The notes: generated by a model from the sequence alone, not told the origin. Shown: positions 1 through 10,010, counted from the first letter of the stretch. The stretch is DNA of 64,000 bases from Macrosoma leucophasiata (GCA_036365455.1 JAWQUS010000032.1:16934001-16998000), one strand, 5' to 3'. Program-made: numbers and translations.

Positions 1-212
1 CCAGAAACAGTGATTTTTGCTCGTCGGAATTTCGCAATGTTAAAACTTCAATGTAAGTAAACACAAGTTTAAAATATTATTTAGTAACTTAGTTCAGTTT
101 TCTCTTAATAAAGAGTTTATATGTCTCACTGCTAACATGATGACTTTGATTTTAGGTTAGATTATTTTGTGATGTTTACAATGGCTAATGGTTACACAAT
201 AATACGCTTTCA

Positions 213-641
213 GGTCTTCTCGAGCTTCATACGGAGACGACGCCATAAGCTACGTGCAGCTCAAGCGTGACGACAATTTGTGTATAGTGAAGTGCAAAGT
301 GTGTCCAGAACACAAAGTCCAAGCTAAACTATATGGATGCACCTTAATTGTGGACGAAGAGGATGATGTGATTGTTTCCCTAGAGTGTGACGAATGTGTT
401 GCTTCCAGAGGTGGTTGCAAACACGCAATCGCTTTTTTATTTTGGGTTCACCGTCGTAGCGAGGAGCCACCGGGCACATCAACTGAGTGCTACTGGAAAA
501 AATCCAAGTTGTCAAGAGTTGGCAGTTCTTTAAAATATATCACGGCCAAAGAATTAACAAAGGGCAGTCCCTTATTGCCAGCAAATAATTCTGTGTTCTT
601 AAAATTCATAGAAGAAGGACGGAAAAGAAAAGTGCTAAACT
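213..641 (+). pseudogene. SWIM-like zinc finger exon of the YqaJ gene
   Basis: The exon starts after a TTTCAG acceptor and reads SSRASYGDD in the frame that continues through the zinc finger. There is no ATG at its start, so it is an internal exon. A CT|GTGAGT donor at about 641 is likely, although the frame stays open to 697. Zinc ligands: the C-x2-C pair in LECDEC and the C-x-H pair in GGCKHA. The 698-1010 stretch behind it shows no coding match and is probably intron. Confidence 0.55.
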
Positions 642-1543
642 GTGAGTTTTTAAATTATCAACCTTCTTATTCTCGAAGTAAAACAGAGACACTTTAATGC
701 ACTTTCTTGTTCTAAAATTTTAAGAGTAGTGTGTTGACATGGACGGCTTAACCTATAGAGCAGGGTGTGCGTAAAATGTAGCACAATTCCACTGTCCATA
801 AAACTTAAAACACAAGACAAAAACATGAAAAAAGATGTGCTACAGGCATAACAACAATGAGTGTTATTCTGCCGTCATAAGAAAGGCCGTTTCGAATACC
901 ATACTGTAAGCTATATCTACTTATAAAATAGCTTGTTGGAATATGAAAAAACTTTCTTGTTATGATGGAAAAGTTAATAGTTATAGCCGCGGGGGGGAGC
1001 AGGGTATTGCCTAGAGGGTGCCAGGGTTTTATTGCACACGGACACTACACGAGCTAGAGCCACCCCTGTGTGTTTATACATTTTTAAGTAAAGTCACTTT
1101 AACAAAAGATTTAATTGAGAAAGTTGAAGAGACAAGTGACCAAGCGAAAAACAATCTTATGTTTGAATTGAAATATTGTCGGATAACTGCATCAAGAGCT
1201 TTTGAAGTTAGTTGTTGCAAGGTAACTGGCACATCAGGATGGCACATTTATATCACTAATACTAGGTGGCAAATGTCTGACACCAAGCATATGAAACGTA
1301 GCCTTGTGTTAGAAGATAAAATGAGAGACAGAAAATTTTGAAAAAAAATTAAGAACTGGTCTGGTATTGAGTACTATATACCCAATGATCACTGGTTCTC
1401 TGGATAGAATTTCTGAAGATTGCATGATCGAAATTAAATGTCTTATAAGTGCAAAACTTATTAAACTATATTATCATTCCTCGCTCTGACGTTCGAGAGT
1501 AAGCACGGTTATACTTTTCAAAAGTTCCTAAAAACTACCCACC

Positions 1544-2524
1544 ATGCTAAAGTGCGCGCAATGTAAAAAAATTGTGAATAAAAGATATCCTGGATTTGAG
1601 TGTAATAAATGTAGTGTTATTGTGCATGATAAGACGGAATGTTCAGGTCTTACTAACAAACAACTCAATGCAATACGCGCTACTGAAAACCTAGAGTGGA
1701 CTTGCAACGACTGTTCGAAGATAAGGCGTAAAAGTTCAATTGTAGCCCCTGATGATGACTTCGATGAAGATGAAGAAGTTATGAATCAAGGTAACAATGT
1801 CGTCTCCATCAATTCGGACAAATTAACAGCTGATATAGCAAAGCACGTAGATCGTATCTTAAAAAGAGAGATCAATGAGGTCACTAAATCAGTGCAATAT
1901 CTAGGTGACAAAGTTGATGAGTGCTTAGAAAATACCGAAGCCCTCAAACAAATAATAAAAGATCTAGAAAAGAAAAACATCGATCTAAGAAACAAAAATG
2001 TGCATTTGGAAAACCGAATTAACGCTTTAGAACAGAAAATGAATGAAGCAGAGCAGAAAAATATTAGCAACAAGATAGAAATTACAGGTATACCTCATCG
2101 AGAAAATGAAAATTTGAAATCTATAACTCATAGAGTAGCGGAAAAGTTATGTTTATGCGCGGAAGATGTAAAACAAATCTATCGCCATCCAACAAGACAA
2201 GGCAAACTAGGATTAATAGAAATGGAGATTGTAGATCTGCACACTAAAACTAAATGGATTACAGCGGCGAGTGAGAAGCGAATGACCGTATCTGATGTAT
2301 TACCGGATTCAGAACCAACTATTTCATATGAAAAGGTATTCATAAGAGAAGCTCTAACACCATACAACAAAAACTTACTGTGGAAATCTAAGCAAGAGTT
2401 AAGGGAAAAATTCAAATATGTTTGGTGTAAAAACGGTAAAATTATGGTTCGAAAAGTAGAAAAGGCAAAGGTTTTCGTAATTCGTTCCGAAGAAGATATC
2501 TACGATCTCTTACAAAATTCATAA
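1544..2524 (+). CDS. LINE ORF1: PHD finger, coiled coil, FP-like C-terminal domain
   Basis: 326 residues from an ATG with CCACC in front. Residues 1-60 carry a PHD-type zinc finger: CAQC, CNKC, then H and C, then CNDC. An acidic stretch follows (DDDFDEDEE, about 70-80). Residues about 110-180 form a heptad-rich coiled coil (DLEKKNIDLRNKNVHLENRI). The region after NKIEITGIP is built like the RNA-binding/FP-type C-terminal domain found in ORF1 proteins of insect LINEs. The known role of LINE ORF1 is RNA binding and RNP assembly. The PHD could read or bind chromatin during target choice, but that is inference. A 52-bp gap separates it from ORF2. Confidence 0.8.
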   Translation: MLKCAQCKKIVNKRYPGFECNKCSVIVHDKTECSGLTNKQLNAIRATENLEWTCNDCSKIRRKSSIVAPDDDFDEDEEVMNQGNNVVSINSDKLTADIAKHVDRILKREINEVTKSVQYLGDKVDECLENTEALKQIIKDLEKKNIDLRNKNVHLENRINALEQKMNEAEQKNISNKIEITGIPHRENENLKSITHRVAEKLCLCAEDVKQIYRHPTRQGKLGLIEMEIVDLHTKTKWITAASEKRMTVSDVLPDSEPTISYEKVFIREALTPYNKNLLWKSKQELREKFKYVWCKNGKIMVRKVEKAKVFVIRSEEDIYDLLQNS

Positions 2525-2576
2525 ATATTTAGTGTTCATTTGTTTAATCCCGTGTTAAAACTTTAAAAATTTTAAA

Positions 2577-5513
2577 ATGTCGGTAACTGACACTAGCGTA
2601 TTAGAAATAGAAAATTGTCCTAATTTATCTTCATATGTTGATAGGATACCTAAATCTCTAAATAGACTAAACTGCATCCATGTGAACATTAGATCCCTAA
2701 TTAAGAATTTTTCTAAGATTGAGTTGCTAATTAACAGTTCAAAAATACAAATAGACGTGATCGTTTTAACGGAAGTAGGTATTTCTGATAGTGTAAGCTC
2801 ACTGTATAACATCCCCGGCTATTACATGTACAAAGAGTTACGGAAATATAAAAAAGGTGGCGGTATCATCGTTTATATTTTAAGTAAACACAAATTCAAA
2901 ATGTCATTCACAACAACGATATCCCTAGAATGCATAGTGGGTAATTTAACAACACAAAAAAACACTTCCATCACTCTTTGTGCAGTATATAGACCACCGG
3001 CAAAATGTAAGAATTTATATTTACGTGAACTAAACAATATTTTAAATTCACATTCCACAGGAGATTTAATACTTTTGGGTGATGTCAATATAAATATAAA
3101 TGTATGTAGTAGCATCCGAAACCATTATTTAGATATGCTTTACAGCCATGGCCTAGTATGCGGGATCTCCGATAACACAAGAATAGAATTAAGAAAGGAT
3201 AAATTAACAAAAAGCTGTATCGATCACATTTTTGTTAGATCCCGCGCACTAGCCGTGCACTGCGCAGCGCTTGGTACTGTACTGGCCGACCATCGCCTTA
3301 CAATAGTCACTTGCAACTACGGGGACTATGTACAGGTTGCTCCAAAATACATCACAAAATATAATTACAAAATTTTAAAAACAGAATTTGATAAAATTGA
3401 TTTTAAAACAATAAATGAGATTGAATGCCCTAATGAAATATATAATTCTATAAAAAAAACTATACAGCAGTGTTGTGAAAAAGCTAAATATATCACACAT
3501 GTCGGCAATTCTAAACGAAAAATGGATATTTGGTTAAATAAAAAAGTTTTAAATATGTGTGAATTAAGAGATAAAAAATTTATTGAAATGAAAAAAGATA
3601 GCAATAATAAAATATTAATTCTAGAGTATAATAAATTAAGAAACAAAACTAACAAAGCAATTGAAAAATCAAGAAATAAATATTATAAACATAACATTAA
3701 ACTAAATCGCAATGATCCAAAAAAATTGTGGCATATTTTGAATAAACTTACTGGACGCATAAAAGATTCATTAGATGAGGTAATTATGAAAGCATTTGAT
3801 AAAAATTTAGTTTACGATACTGAGATAAAAATAGCCAACAAATTTGCTGAAGGATTTGGAAAAGCTGTTAAAAATATAATTATTGACTGTAACAGTAAAC
3901 TTCTTCATAGAGATAGTTACCGTAAGGAATCAAATGTAACTATATTATTTAGGTCACCGAAACCTATGAGGATTCAAACTTATTTGCAAAATATTAAATG
4001 TAATAAAAGTTGCGGTATTGATGCCATTCGGCCAATAGACGTCAAAATTTTGTCTGAAAAACTAGCAGGACCAATAGCACATTTGATTACGAGGAGTGTC
4101 AAAACTGGTATATACCCGAAAGAACTAAAATCAGGTGTTGTAAGACCTATATATAAAAAGGGAGACAAGCAGGACTGTGATAGCTATCGGCCGATTACGA
4201 TCTTACCAATTATAGATAAAATTGTAGAGAAGTATATAGCTGATGAAATCCATGACTTTTACTCCAAAAATCAAATTTTGTCAAAAAATCAATTTGGATT
4301 CCAGCGTCACAAAAGTACCTCTCAATTGTTATCCGATTTTAGTGATCATATAAATGCATGCTTAAATAACAAACATCATGTGGTTATAGTCTTTATCGAT
4401 TATAGTAGAGCATTTGACACTCTTAGGCATAACACATTGATTAATAAGTTAGGTGATAACGGAATTCGTGGTTCTCTATTAAAATGGTGTAATAATTACT
4501 TAGAAGATAGAACATACCGTGTAAAAATTGGAGAAGATTATAGTAGAGAAATAAGTGTTACAAATGGAACAGCTCAGGGATCTGTGTTAGGGCCATTACA
4601 TTATATTTCCTATGTTAATGATCTTAATAATATCATTAAAAAATGCAAAATCTTGCAATTTGCAGATGACACATGTCTCATAGCCGATGACAAAAATATT
4701 AATAGGGCAATTGGTATACTGCAGGAGGAGTTTGACCTTTTATGTAAATGGTCCCATGATGCAGGACTAGTTTTAAATGCACAAAAAACTAAGCTCATGC
4801 ATATTTGTTCCAGTCACAATCGAACTTCTCAATATATAAAATTAATAGCACATAGCCATCAGTGTTTGCATGATCCGAACTGTGTTGTACGTGGTTGTGA
4901 ATTAATTGAGCAGGTACAGCGGTACACATATTTGGGATTGATAATTGACCATAGATTTACTTGGAGGCTACACATAGAAGCGACATGTGCAAAGTTGAGA
5001 GCAATTATGGCAAAATTTAAAATAGTAAAAAACAGAGTCCCTTATAATATATTGCTTCAACTGTATAAAGCATTGGCGGAAAGTATAATTGCTTATGGTC
5101 TTAGCAGCTACGGTCGAACGTTCAAGTCATATATCGATCAAATATTTAGACTACAAGTAAGAATATTGAAAGTAATTTTACCAAATAAAATAAAAACAAA
5201 TTTAATTAATGATGAAATAGGAATATTTAAATACTGTAATGTTATGCCAATACATAAGAAAGTTGAACAAATGCTAATTATTGAAAATTATCTCAAGTAT
5301 AAAGATAACAAAATTATAAACCATAATATATATACTCGGCAAATAAAAAAAGAGCTCCTGCAAAAAATATCAGCAGCAAATTTTTATGGAGAACGCACCA
5401 CAGCTTTTTTATTGCCGAGATTAATAAACAAACTGCCCCCCGACCTTAAAAATAAACTAAACCAGAAAAATTTTAAAAACGTAATTAAACAACACTACTT
5501 TTCTACACTATAA
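2577..5513 (+). CDS. LINE ORF2: AP-type endonuclease and reverse transcriptase
   Basis: 978 residues. The N-terminal endonuclease shows HVNIRSL, LTEVGI, VYRPP, GDVNIN, SCIDHIFV and a final DHRL. The RT follows: YRPITILPIIDKIVEK, QFGFQRHKST, VIVFIDYSRAFDTLRH, AQGSVLGPL and the catalytic FADDT near residue 700. The C-terminal part keeps YLGLIIDHRFTW and the LYKALAESIIAYG block typical of Jockey/CR1-group elements. Two consensus residues differ (GDVN for GDFN, AQGS for PQGS), but the catalytic D pair is present and no stop interrupts the frame. It may still encode an active enzyme. Confidence 0.9.
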   Translation: MSVTDTSVLEIENCPNLSSYVDRIPKSLNRLNCIHVNIRSLIKNFSKIELLINSSKIQIDVIVLTEVGISDSVSSLYNIPGYYMYKELRKYKKGGGIIVYILSKHKFKMSFTTTISLECIVGNLTTQKNTSITLCAVYRPPAKCKNLYLRELNNILNSHSTGDLILLGDVNININVCSSIRNHYLDMLYSHGLVCGISDNTRIELRKDKLTKSCIDHIFVRSRALAVHCAALGTVLADHRLTIVTCNYGDYVQVAPKYITKYNYKILKTEFDKIDFKTINEIECPNEIYNSIKKTIQQCCEKAKYITHVGNSKRKMDIWLNKKVLNMCELRDKKFIEMKKDSNNKILILEYNKLRNKTNKAIEKSRNKYYKHNIKLNRNDPKKLWHILNKLTGRIKDSLDEVIMKAFDKNLVYDTEIKIANKFAEGFGKAVKNIIIDCNSKLLHRDSYRKESNVTILFRSPKPMRIQTYLQNIKCNKSCGIDAIRPIDVKILSEKLAGPIAHLITRSVKTGIYPKELKSGVVRPIYKKGDKQDCDSYRPITILPIIDKIVEKYIADEIHDFYSKNQILSKNQFGFQRHKSTSQLLSDFSDHINACLNNKHHVVIVFIDYSRAFDTLRHNTLINKLGDNGIRGSLLKWCNNYLEDRTYRVKIGEDYSREISVTNGTAQGSVLGPLHYISYVNDLNNIIKKCKILQFADDTCLIADDKNINRAIGILQEEFDLLCKWSHDAGLVLNAQKTKLMHICSSHNRTSQYIKLIAHSHQCLHDPNCVVRGCELIEQVQRYTYLGLIIDHRFTWRLHIEATCAKLRAIMAKFKIVKNRVPYNILLQLYKALAESIIAYGLSSYGRTFKSYIDQIFRLQVRILKVILPNKIKTNLINDEIGIFKYCNVMPIHKKVEQMLIIENYLKYKDNKIINHNIYTRQIKKELLQKISAANFYGERTTAFLLPRLINKLPPDLKNKLNQKNFKNVIKQHYFSTL

Positions 5514-6151
5514 ATTCAGAAAAATTATGAGAAAAAAAAAATAAGTGCCGTAAAATTGGAACAACCTGTAGGTGCAAGTCCGATAACTTGTTTCTTTTGT
5601 CTGCTCGGCACCGAGTCGCCGATTGCTTACCTACTGTGTTGTTTACGCATTAGATTAATTATTTCAAATAACCCGCGTGTGATTCACATTTTGTTAAACA
5701 AACATGTTCTGCTTATTCTTGTATAACGTATGTATTACTAATAATAAGTTTAATGAGGAATTGCAACTTCCGTACAAACCATCTCTGGTTTAAGGGAGTG
5801 AAGCTGATCGGCAAATATGTATTTTACTGTGTATTCTTAAATAAATAAAAATAAAAAAAAAAAAAAAAAGAATGGTCAAGCTACAGAAAAATATAATGCC
5901 CAAATACAACTAAAAATGTATCTGACGGCGAAAGAAAGTGGTTACTTTTGTGTAGCTGATCCTGATTGTTACAAATACAAAAGTAATAATTATAAGTGTG
6001 CCATTCAATCAAGAATATGTCAAATTGATCAGTGAGAAATTAGTACCCTTCTGGGTACTTATAAAATAGTAATAATAGATATATTATTATATAAGATTGT
6101 ATAAATATATTAAGGAGATCAGTAAGGTTTTCATGATAAATAAAACAATTT

Positions 6152-8110
6152 TTATGTATTTGTTTGTTTTATTGAATAAGAGTCCTGCAAATTAACTAAA
6201 CCACATGCTATGATTATTATATCGTCGAGTATTTTAATAAAGTTAAAATCTATACATGCATGTGGTTTTAGCATACAAAATTCTTGTAAGCGACGAATTA
6301 CCCGCTCTATTGGTATCCTTAAGCTGGCTATTTGTTTAGTTAATCTTGCTTCATTTTTACTCATTTTCACTCCACTGTTGACACTAGGAGGTCTCACCAG
6401 AGTAACTCCTGACTTACACAAATATTGTTCCACGTGTTTAAATCCTCTATTTGCCAAAATATGCGTACCAGGCTTTAATGTCTTTAAAAAATCACATGAT
6501 CCCACCAAAACAGTGTCAGTTATTCTACCCCCAAATCCAGGTGAAATATAGTTTACTAATCCATTTGGTGTGCAGGATATCAGGTATTTAATTGTATTGG
6601 CCTTTTTGTAATCTGACCAGGATAGAGCTTGATTTATTGCTTTGGATGGTTTCTGCACCTCAATTTCGATGCAGTCAATAATACAACTCACCTTATGAAA
6701 ATTGTGTCTAAATGATGTAGGTAAGGTTTGTTTTGTCATTTCACTGTCTAGATTAACAATAAAAGGATGCATAACACTGGCTATTAAGGGTATATTTTTA
6801 AAAAATATCTTGCTCAAACATGATGGAGTCATTTCATAATCATCTGCCAGTTGATTAAATGTACTGTCCAACCTGATTTTATGCAAACAAAACAATAAAT
6901 TATGTTTGGGAATATTTAAACTGTCTTTAATAATGTCAATCAAGAAATAACAAGTATCTGAAACCCCAATGTACAATTGAGGCTTCTTCTCTATTTTTTT
7001 TATTGTGCTCAATAGGGTCTCTGTAACTTGTAGTTTATTATCTCCTTCAAGTAATTCACTGCAGTCAGAAGATGATTTAATTTGCAATGATTGTACAGAA
7101 GGTATTTGGATATTTTTAGGGGATGGTCTTGATTTCTGGAAAGTTTTAACTTTGGATGTGAAACTCGATACTGATGATGGATTTAATGATGACCGTCCCT
7201 GATCTTTGTTTTTCACTTCAACTTGCAAAGCTTTACTTCTAAATTTGTGTGTTACTGACTTATCTGATGTTTGACTTAAAATAATATTTTCGGCATTTTC
7301 TTCTGCCAACTGGTAATCTGAAAAATAAACCGGGAAAATTAAAAAAGATAATACACTTAACTATTTGTTGACAGAACTGTTATATATTAGGTACATACTT
7401 GAAGTGCTGTTAGAAGTATCTTTGTGAGATGAACTTGGTATAGAAATTTCGTCATATTCGCCTAGACACTCTGCAATGGTCATCATTCTTAGTTTTTTCA
7501 AAATGTGTAGGCGTTCAGTGCTGCTTGTTCGTTTTCTTCTCTTGTCTTCTTGACACTCGTATTTAGTTGGAATGCAATCTGATTTCATACATACTCTTGG
7601 ACGTTCAGTGCTGCTTGTTCGCTTTCTACTCTTGTCTTCTTGGCACTCGAATTTCGTTGGAATGCAATCTGATTTCATACACACTCTTGAAACTTTTCCC
7701 ATGATATGATATTCCATAAAGTTAATCATATCCTTTGGTAACTGCAATAATAAAATGAACTTGTATTTAGATTTAGTTAATAATACAACATGAAACTAAG
7801 TCAGAACATGATAAGCACCAAATTAACCTCGAACTAACCTCAAATAATTCAAGTATTTCGTTCTTTTAATATACTAAAGAGGTACTGGAAAATCATCATT
7901 ATTATAATTACTTACATCAAAATGATCTTCACAAAAGTACATCCTTGAATCCAATGATAAAGTATGGGCATCATCTCGCCGTGCAAGTTTCAACCACTTT
8001 CTCCGTATTTGTTCTTTGTTTGGAACTCTTACAAACAATTTGCTTGGTGTCATTATACTTGTGCTTTTACACACGGGCACTACACAATACTTGTAAAACG
8101 TGGAATCCAT
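6152..8110 (-). CDS. THAP-domain DDE transposase (PIF/Harbinger-ISL2EU group), three exons
   Basis: Exons 8110-7916, 7741-7399 and 7317-6152 join in frame (GTAAGT/TTGCAG, then GTATGT/TTTCAG) to give about 567 residues. Exon 1 is a THAP zinc finger (C-x4-C near the start, then W, then FCEDHF). The splice falls just after HFD and continues LPKDMINFMEY. Exon 2 is a basic linker with a 30-residue tandem duplication. Exon 3 holds the DDE_Tnp_4-type domain: IIDCIEIE (first D), GFGGRITDT, then ILANRGF and RIPIERVIRRL (E). The block usually reads ADxGF, so codon 6449-6451 (AAT, about residue 469) is N in place of D. The gene converges on the YqaJ pseudogene, with stops 83 bp apart. By family it should cut and paste its own transposon, but the N suggests this copy is inactive. 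Confidence 0.85.
7513..7692 (-). repeat. 90-bp tandem duplication inside the transposase linker
   Basis: Two adjacent 90-bp units (about 7513-7602 and 7603-7692) each encode a copy of RVCMKSDCIPTK..ECQEDK plus the basic RKRTSSTER tail. The units differ by a handful of bases and keep the frame, so the duplication adds exactly 30 residues. Confidence 0.9.
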
Positions 8111-8173
8111 CTTTAAACTATTAAAACAGAGAAAAGTATCAATAATTGTCTGTCAAGGTTTGCTTTGTTTTGC

Positions 8174-8235
8174 ACTGTGTGACGTGTGACGTGTGACCAC
8201 AGACCAATAACCAAGACGTGTGACGTCGTCTGACA
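8174..8235 (-). promoter_or_regulatory. Possible promoter region with repeated TGACGT
   Basis: This lies 65-125 bp upstream of the transposase ATG. The motif GTGTGACGT recurs three or four times, some copies in tandem, with a CCAAT between them. TGACGT is the CRE/ATF half-site core. Use as a promoter is inference from position. Confidence 0.35.
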
Positions 8236-8259
8236 GTCTGACTCAGTGTTGCCAACTGC

Positions 8260-8354
8260 ACCGTAATTACGGTAAAAACACCGTAATTAGCAAAGATCTA
8301 CCACCTACCGTACGTTTACAACTACGGTAGCAAAAAACACCGTAATCCGTAATA
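8260..8354. repeat. Cluster of ACCGTA/TACGGT motifs, candidate transposon subterminal region
   Basis: At least six copies of ACCGTA in either orientation in 95 bp. They include the perfect palindrome ACCGTAATTACGGT (8260-8273) and the stem CTACCGTA...TACGGTAG (8305-8330). Position outside the transposase promoter suggests binding sites near the transposon end. Confidence 0.45.
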
Positions 8355-8747
8355 GGTATGAGATCAATTAATAAACATTTGGATAAACGATATTAACAAA
8401 ACTGAAATATATTTATGTAGTTGGGTACCTACCTACATACATGTTTTAGGAGTATTATTAGTATTACAATAGGGTATTCTCAATAATCTAGCGGAACACT
8501 GTATTCCCCACCATTAAATAACCTGGGGAGAACTTGATGGGAGATGAGAGATATTATACTAACAAGTTTGGTAGAAGTTGTGTGAATTTTAATTTGGATG
8601 ATTACTCGGAACTTTATAATTCGCTGTGTTAATTTCATTTTTACGTTTGATAGTACATACTTTATTTTGTCATCTCTGGTGTTATCTGAAGTTTTTAATT
8701 TAAAAAATGGATAGGTATCATCTCGGACGTCCGTCGCCGGGGGGTGG

Positions 8748-8916
8748 CAGAGGGGGGCAGCTGCCCCTCTCTCGAAACCAAAAAGCAGCTCAATTTATAG
8801 CAAAGACTGACAATAATATGTGCTATAAGAATACAGAGGGGCAGCTGCCCTTCTCTAGAAACCAAAAAGCGGCACAATTTATAGCAAAGACTGACAATAA
8901 TATGTGCTATAAGAAT
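8748..8916. repeat. 84-bp tandem duplication
   Basis: Two units with 84-bp period, each starting with a palindromic GGGCAGCTGCCC-like core and ending TGTGCTATAAGAATA. Short reading frames through it are by-products of the repeat. Confidence 0.9.
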
Positions 8917-9488
8917 AGATACTAACTAACCTGGGTCCTCTACAGCCAATCTGCCCTCCCCTATAGTCAAACTGTCCTGTGCTAAATCGTTGGCTGGCGA
9001 CTTCGTTCTAATCGTTTAGAGCGTTTTCGCGACAAATTCGTACAGTAAAACAAAGAATAATTATTTTACTGATCGAATTTTGAAGAAAAAATCTGTCATT
9101 TTTGTTTAATATCTAAGTAAGTAAGTATTTATTTGCATAAAATGTAGGTAACAATTGTTGGATGGAATTGATTATACTGGTAACCTAGTACATTTTGTCA
9201 CAATGCGACGTGCAAATATTATTAAAATAATATCTAATAAACAATGTCAATCTTAATTAACGAAATTAATTAAAATAAAATTAAGGCAATTCATCAATTA
9301 ATTAATTAACTATAAAATATGAATAATAAAATACCCAAATAGTGACATATTAATTGATATTCTAATTGAACGGTCAAATATAAAATAATCAAAATTACGA
9401 ATATAAAATGTCAGAAAAATGTGAATCCTAATAAAGGAAAGAATCAATCACTAACTAGATTTTTGGACACAGCCTTTTCTTATGGCTT
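8917..9488. other. AT-rich spacer, nothing recognised
   Basis: No coding match, no tRNA-like sequence and no obvious inverted repeat. Runs of TTAATTAA-like sequence dominate 9240-9380. Confidence 0.5.
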
Positions 9489-9490
9489 TA

Positions 9491-9720
9491 TTACATGACA
9501 CGGTATTCAGGGTCCGACAGAAAGGGTGGGCGTGGCCTCGTACCGGGTTGCCGCTAATTACACTATCCGGTCGACAGGGTCCTAACTCAGTCACAGTACA
9601 AATATGAACAGTATGAAAATTACGTACAAAACGTTGAAACGGCACAATCACACAAACATGCGCATCTACACTATACTAACCTGACCCTTGCTATCGGACC
9701 TTCAATACCGTGTCGTGTAA
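9491..9720. mobile_element. MITE, TTACACGACACGG family (copy 1)
   Basis: Terminal inverted repeats of about 26 bp (TTACATGACACGGTATTCAG against CCGTGTCGTGTAA), flanked by TA on both sides. Related copies lie at 21040 and 24370. The TA duplication fits a Tc1/mariner-type source. Confidence 0.85.
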
Positions 9721-9879
9721 TAAGCTTTTTAGGACTGCTTCTATGGTTTAGTGGTATCTAGCAGACTACTTAGCGAGACATGATGTAGTAAAACCACAAA
9801 GTAATTTAATAATAAAGTACAGAAAGTTCACTTCATAAAACGTATAAATAAATGTCAATTTATGTCATTTTCTAGTATG

Positions 9880-10010
9880 AACAGGGGCGTAGCTACTGAC
9901 GTATCTGTCGTATCAATTACACAGGACCCCCGGGGTAAGGGAGCCCCCGGCGTGCGTGGGCGGGGCCCCCAATTTTACCCATTAGATTTTAGATCAAGTC
10001 CATTACAATA
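9880..10010. repeat. Partial CAGGGGCGTAGC-type element
   Basis: It starts CAGGGGCGTAGCTACTG and contains GGGAGCCCCCGGCGTGCG. Both parts recur in reverse in the complete element at 62761-62959. Only one end is recognisable here. Confidence 0.55.

Larger units (their letters stand above)
1473..5867 (+). mobile_element. CR1/Jockey-like non-LTR retrotransposon, nearly full length
   Basis: Two long open frames in LINE order, a short 5' UTR from about 1473 (a TCGCTCTGACGTTCGAGAGT start), a 350-bp 3' UTR, AATAAA-like tail and an A-rich end at 5840-5869. The YqaJ protein frame is interrupted exactly here and resumes at 5871, which fixes the boundaries within a few bases. No convincing target duplication is visible. 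Both ORFs lack stops, so the insertion is recent. The + strand orientation matches that of the interrupted gene. Confidence 0.85.
1..6069 (+). pseudogene. YqaJ-type nuclease gene with SWIM-like zinc finger (ISL2EU partner gene), broken
   Basis: A gene fragment already running at the window start. An open stretch with a GTAAGT donor near 52 is followed by an exon beginning after TTTCAG at 213. The 213-697 part has the CxxC...CKH zinc-ligand pattern of SWIM-like fingers followed by a WVHRRSEEPPG stretch. The next conserved block (about 1080-1230) carries ELKYCRITASRAFEV, the RITASK-type block of YqaJ exonuclease-like domains. The nuclease motif follows (about 1379-1450: GSLDRIS then IEIKC, so the D and the E-x-K are kept). 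The domain resumes at 5871 beyond a LINE insertion (QIQLKMYL, CVADPD) and ends in LVPFW and a TAG at 6067-6069. The matching frame changes near 1235, 1273, 1340 and 5985, so it cannot make a full protein. Family knowledge: ISL2EU transposons pair a THAP-DDE transposase with a YqaJ protein. Assignment to that pair is my inference from the convergent neighbour. Confidence 0.75.

Noticed and set aside
6210..6551. 113-codon frame antisense to the transposase
   Set aside because: Shadow of the transposase exon. The - strand frame carries the DDE motifs and spans three exons.
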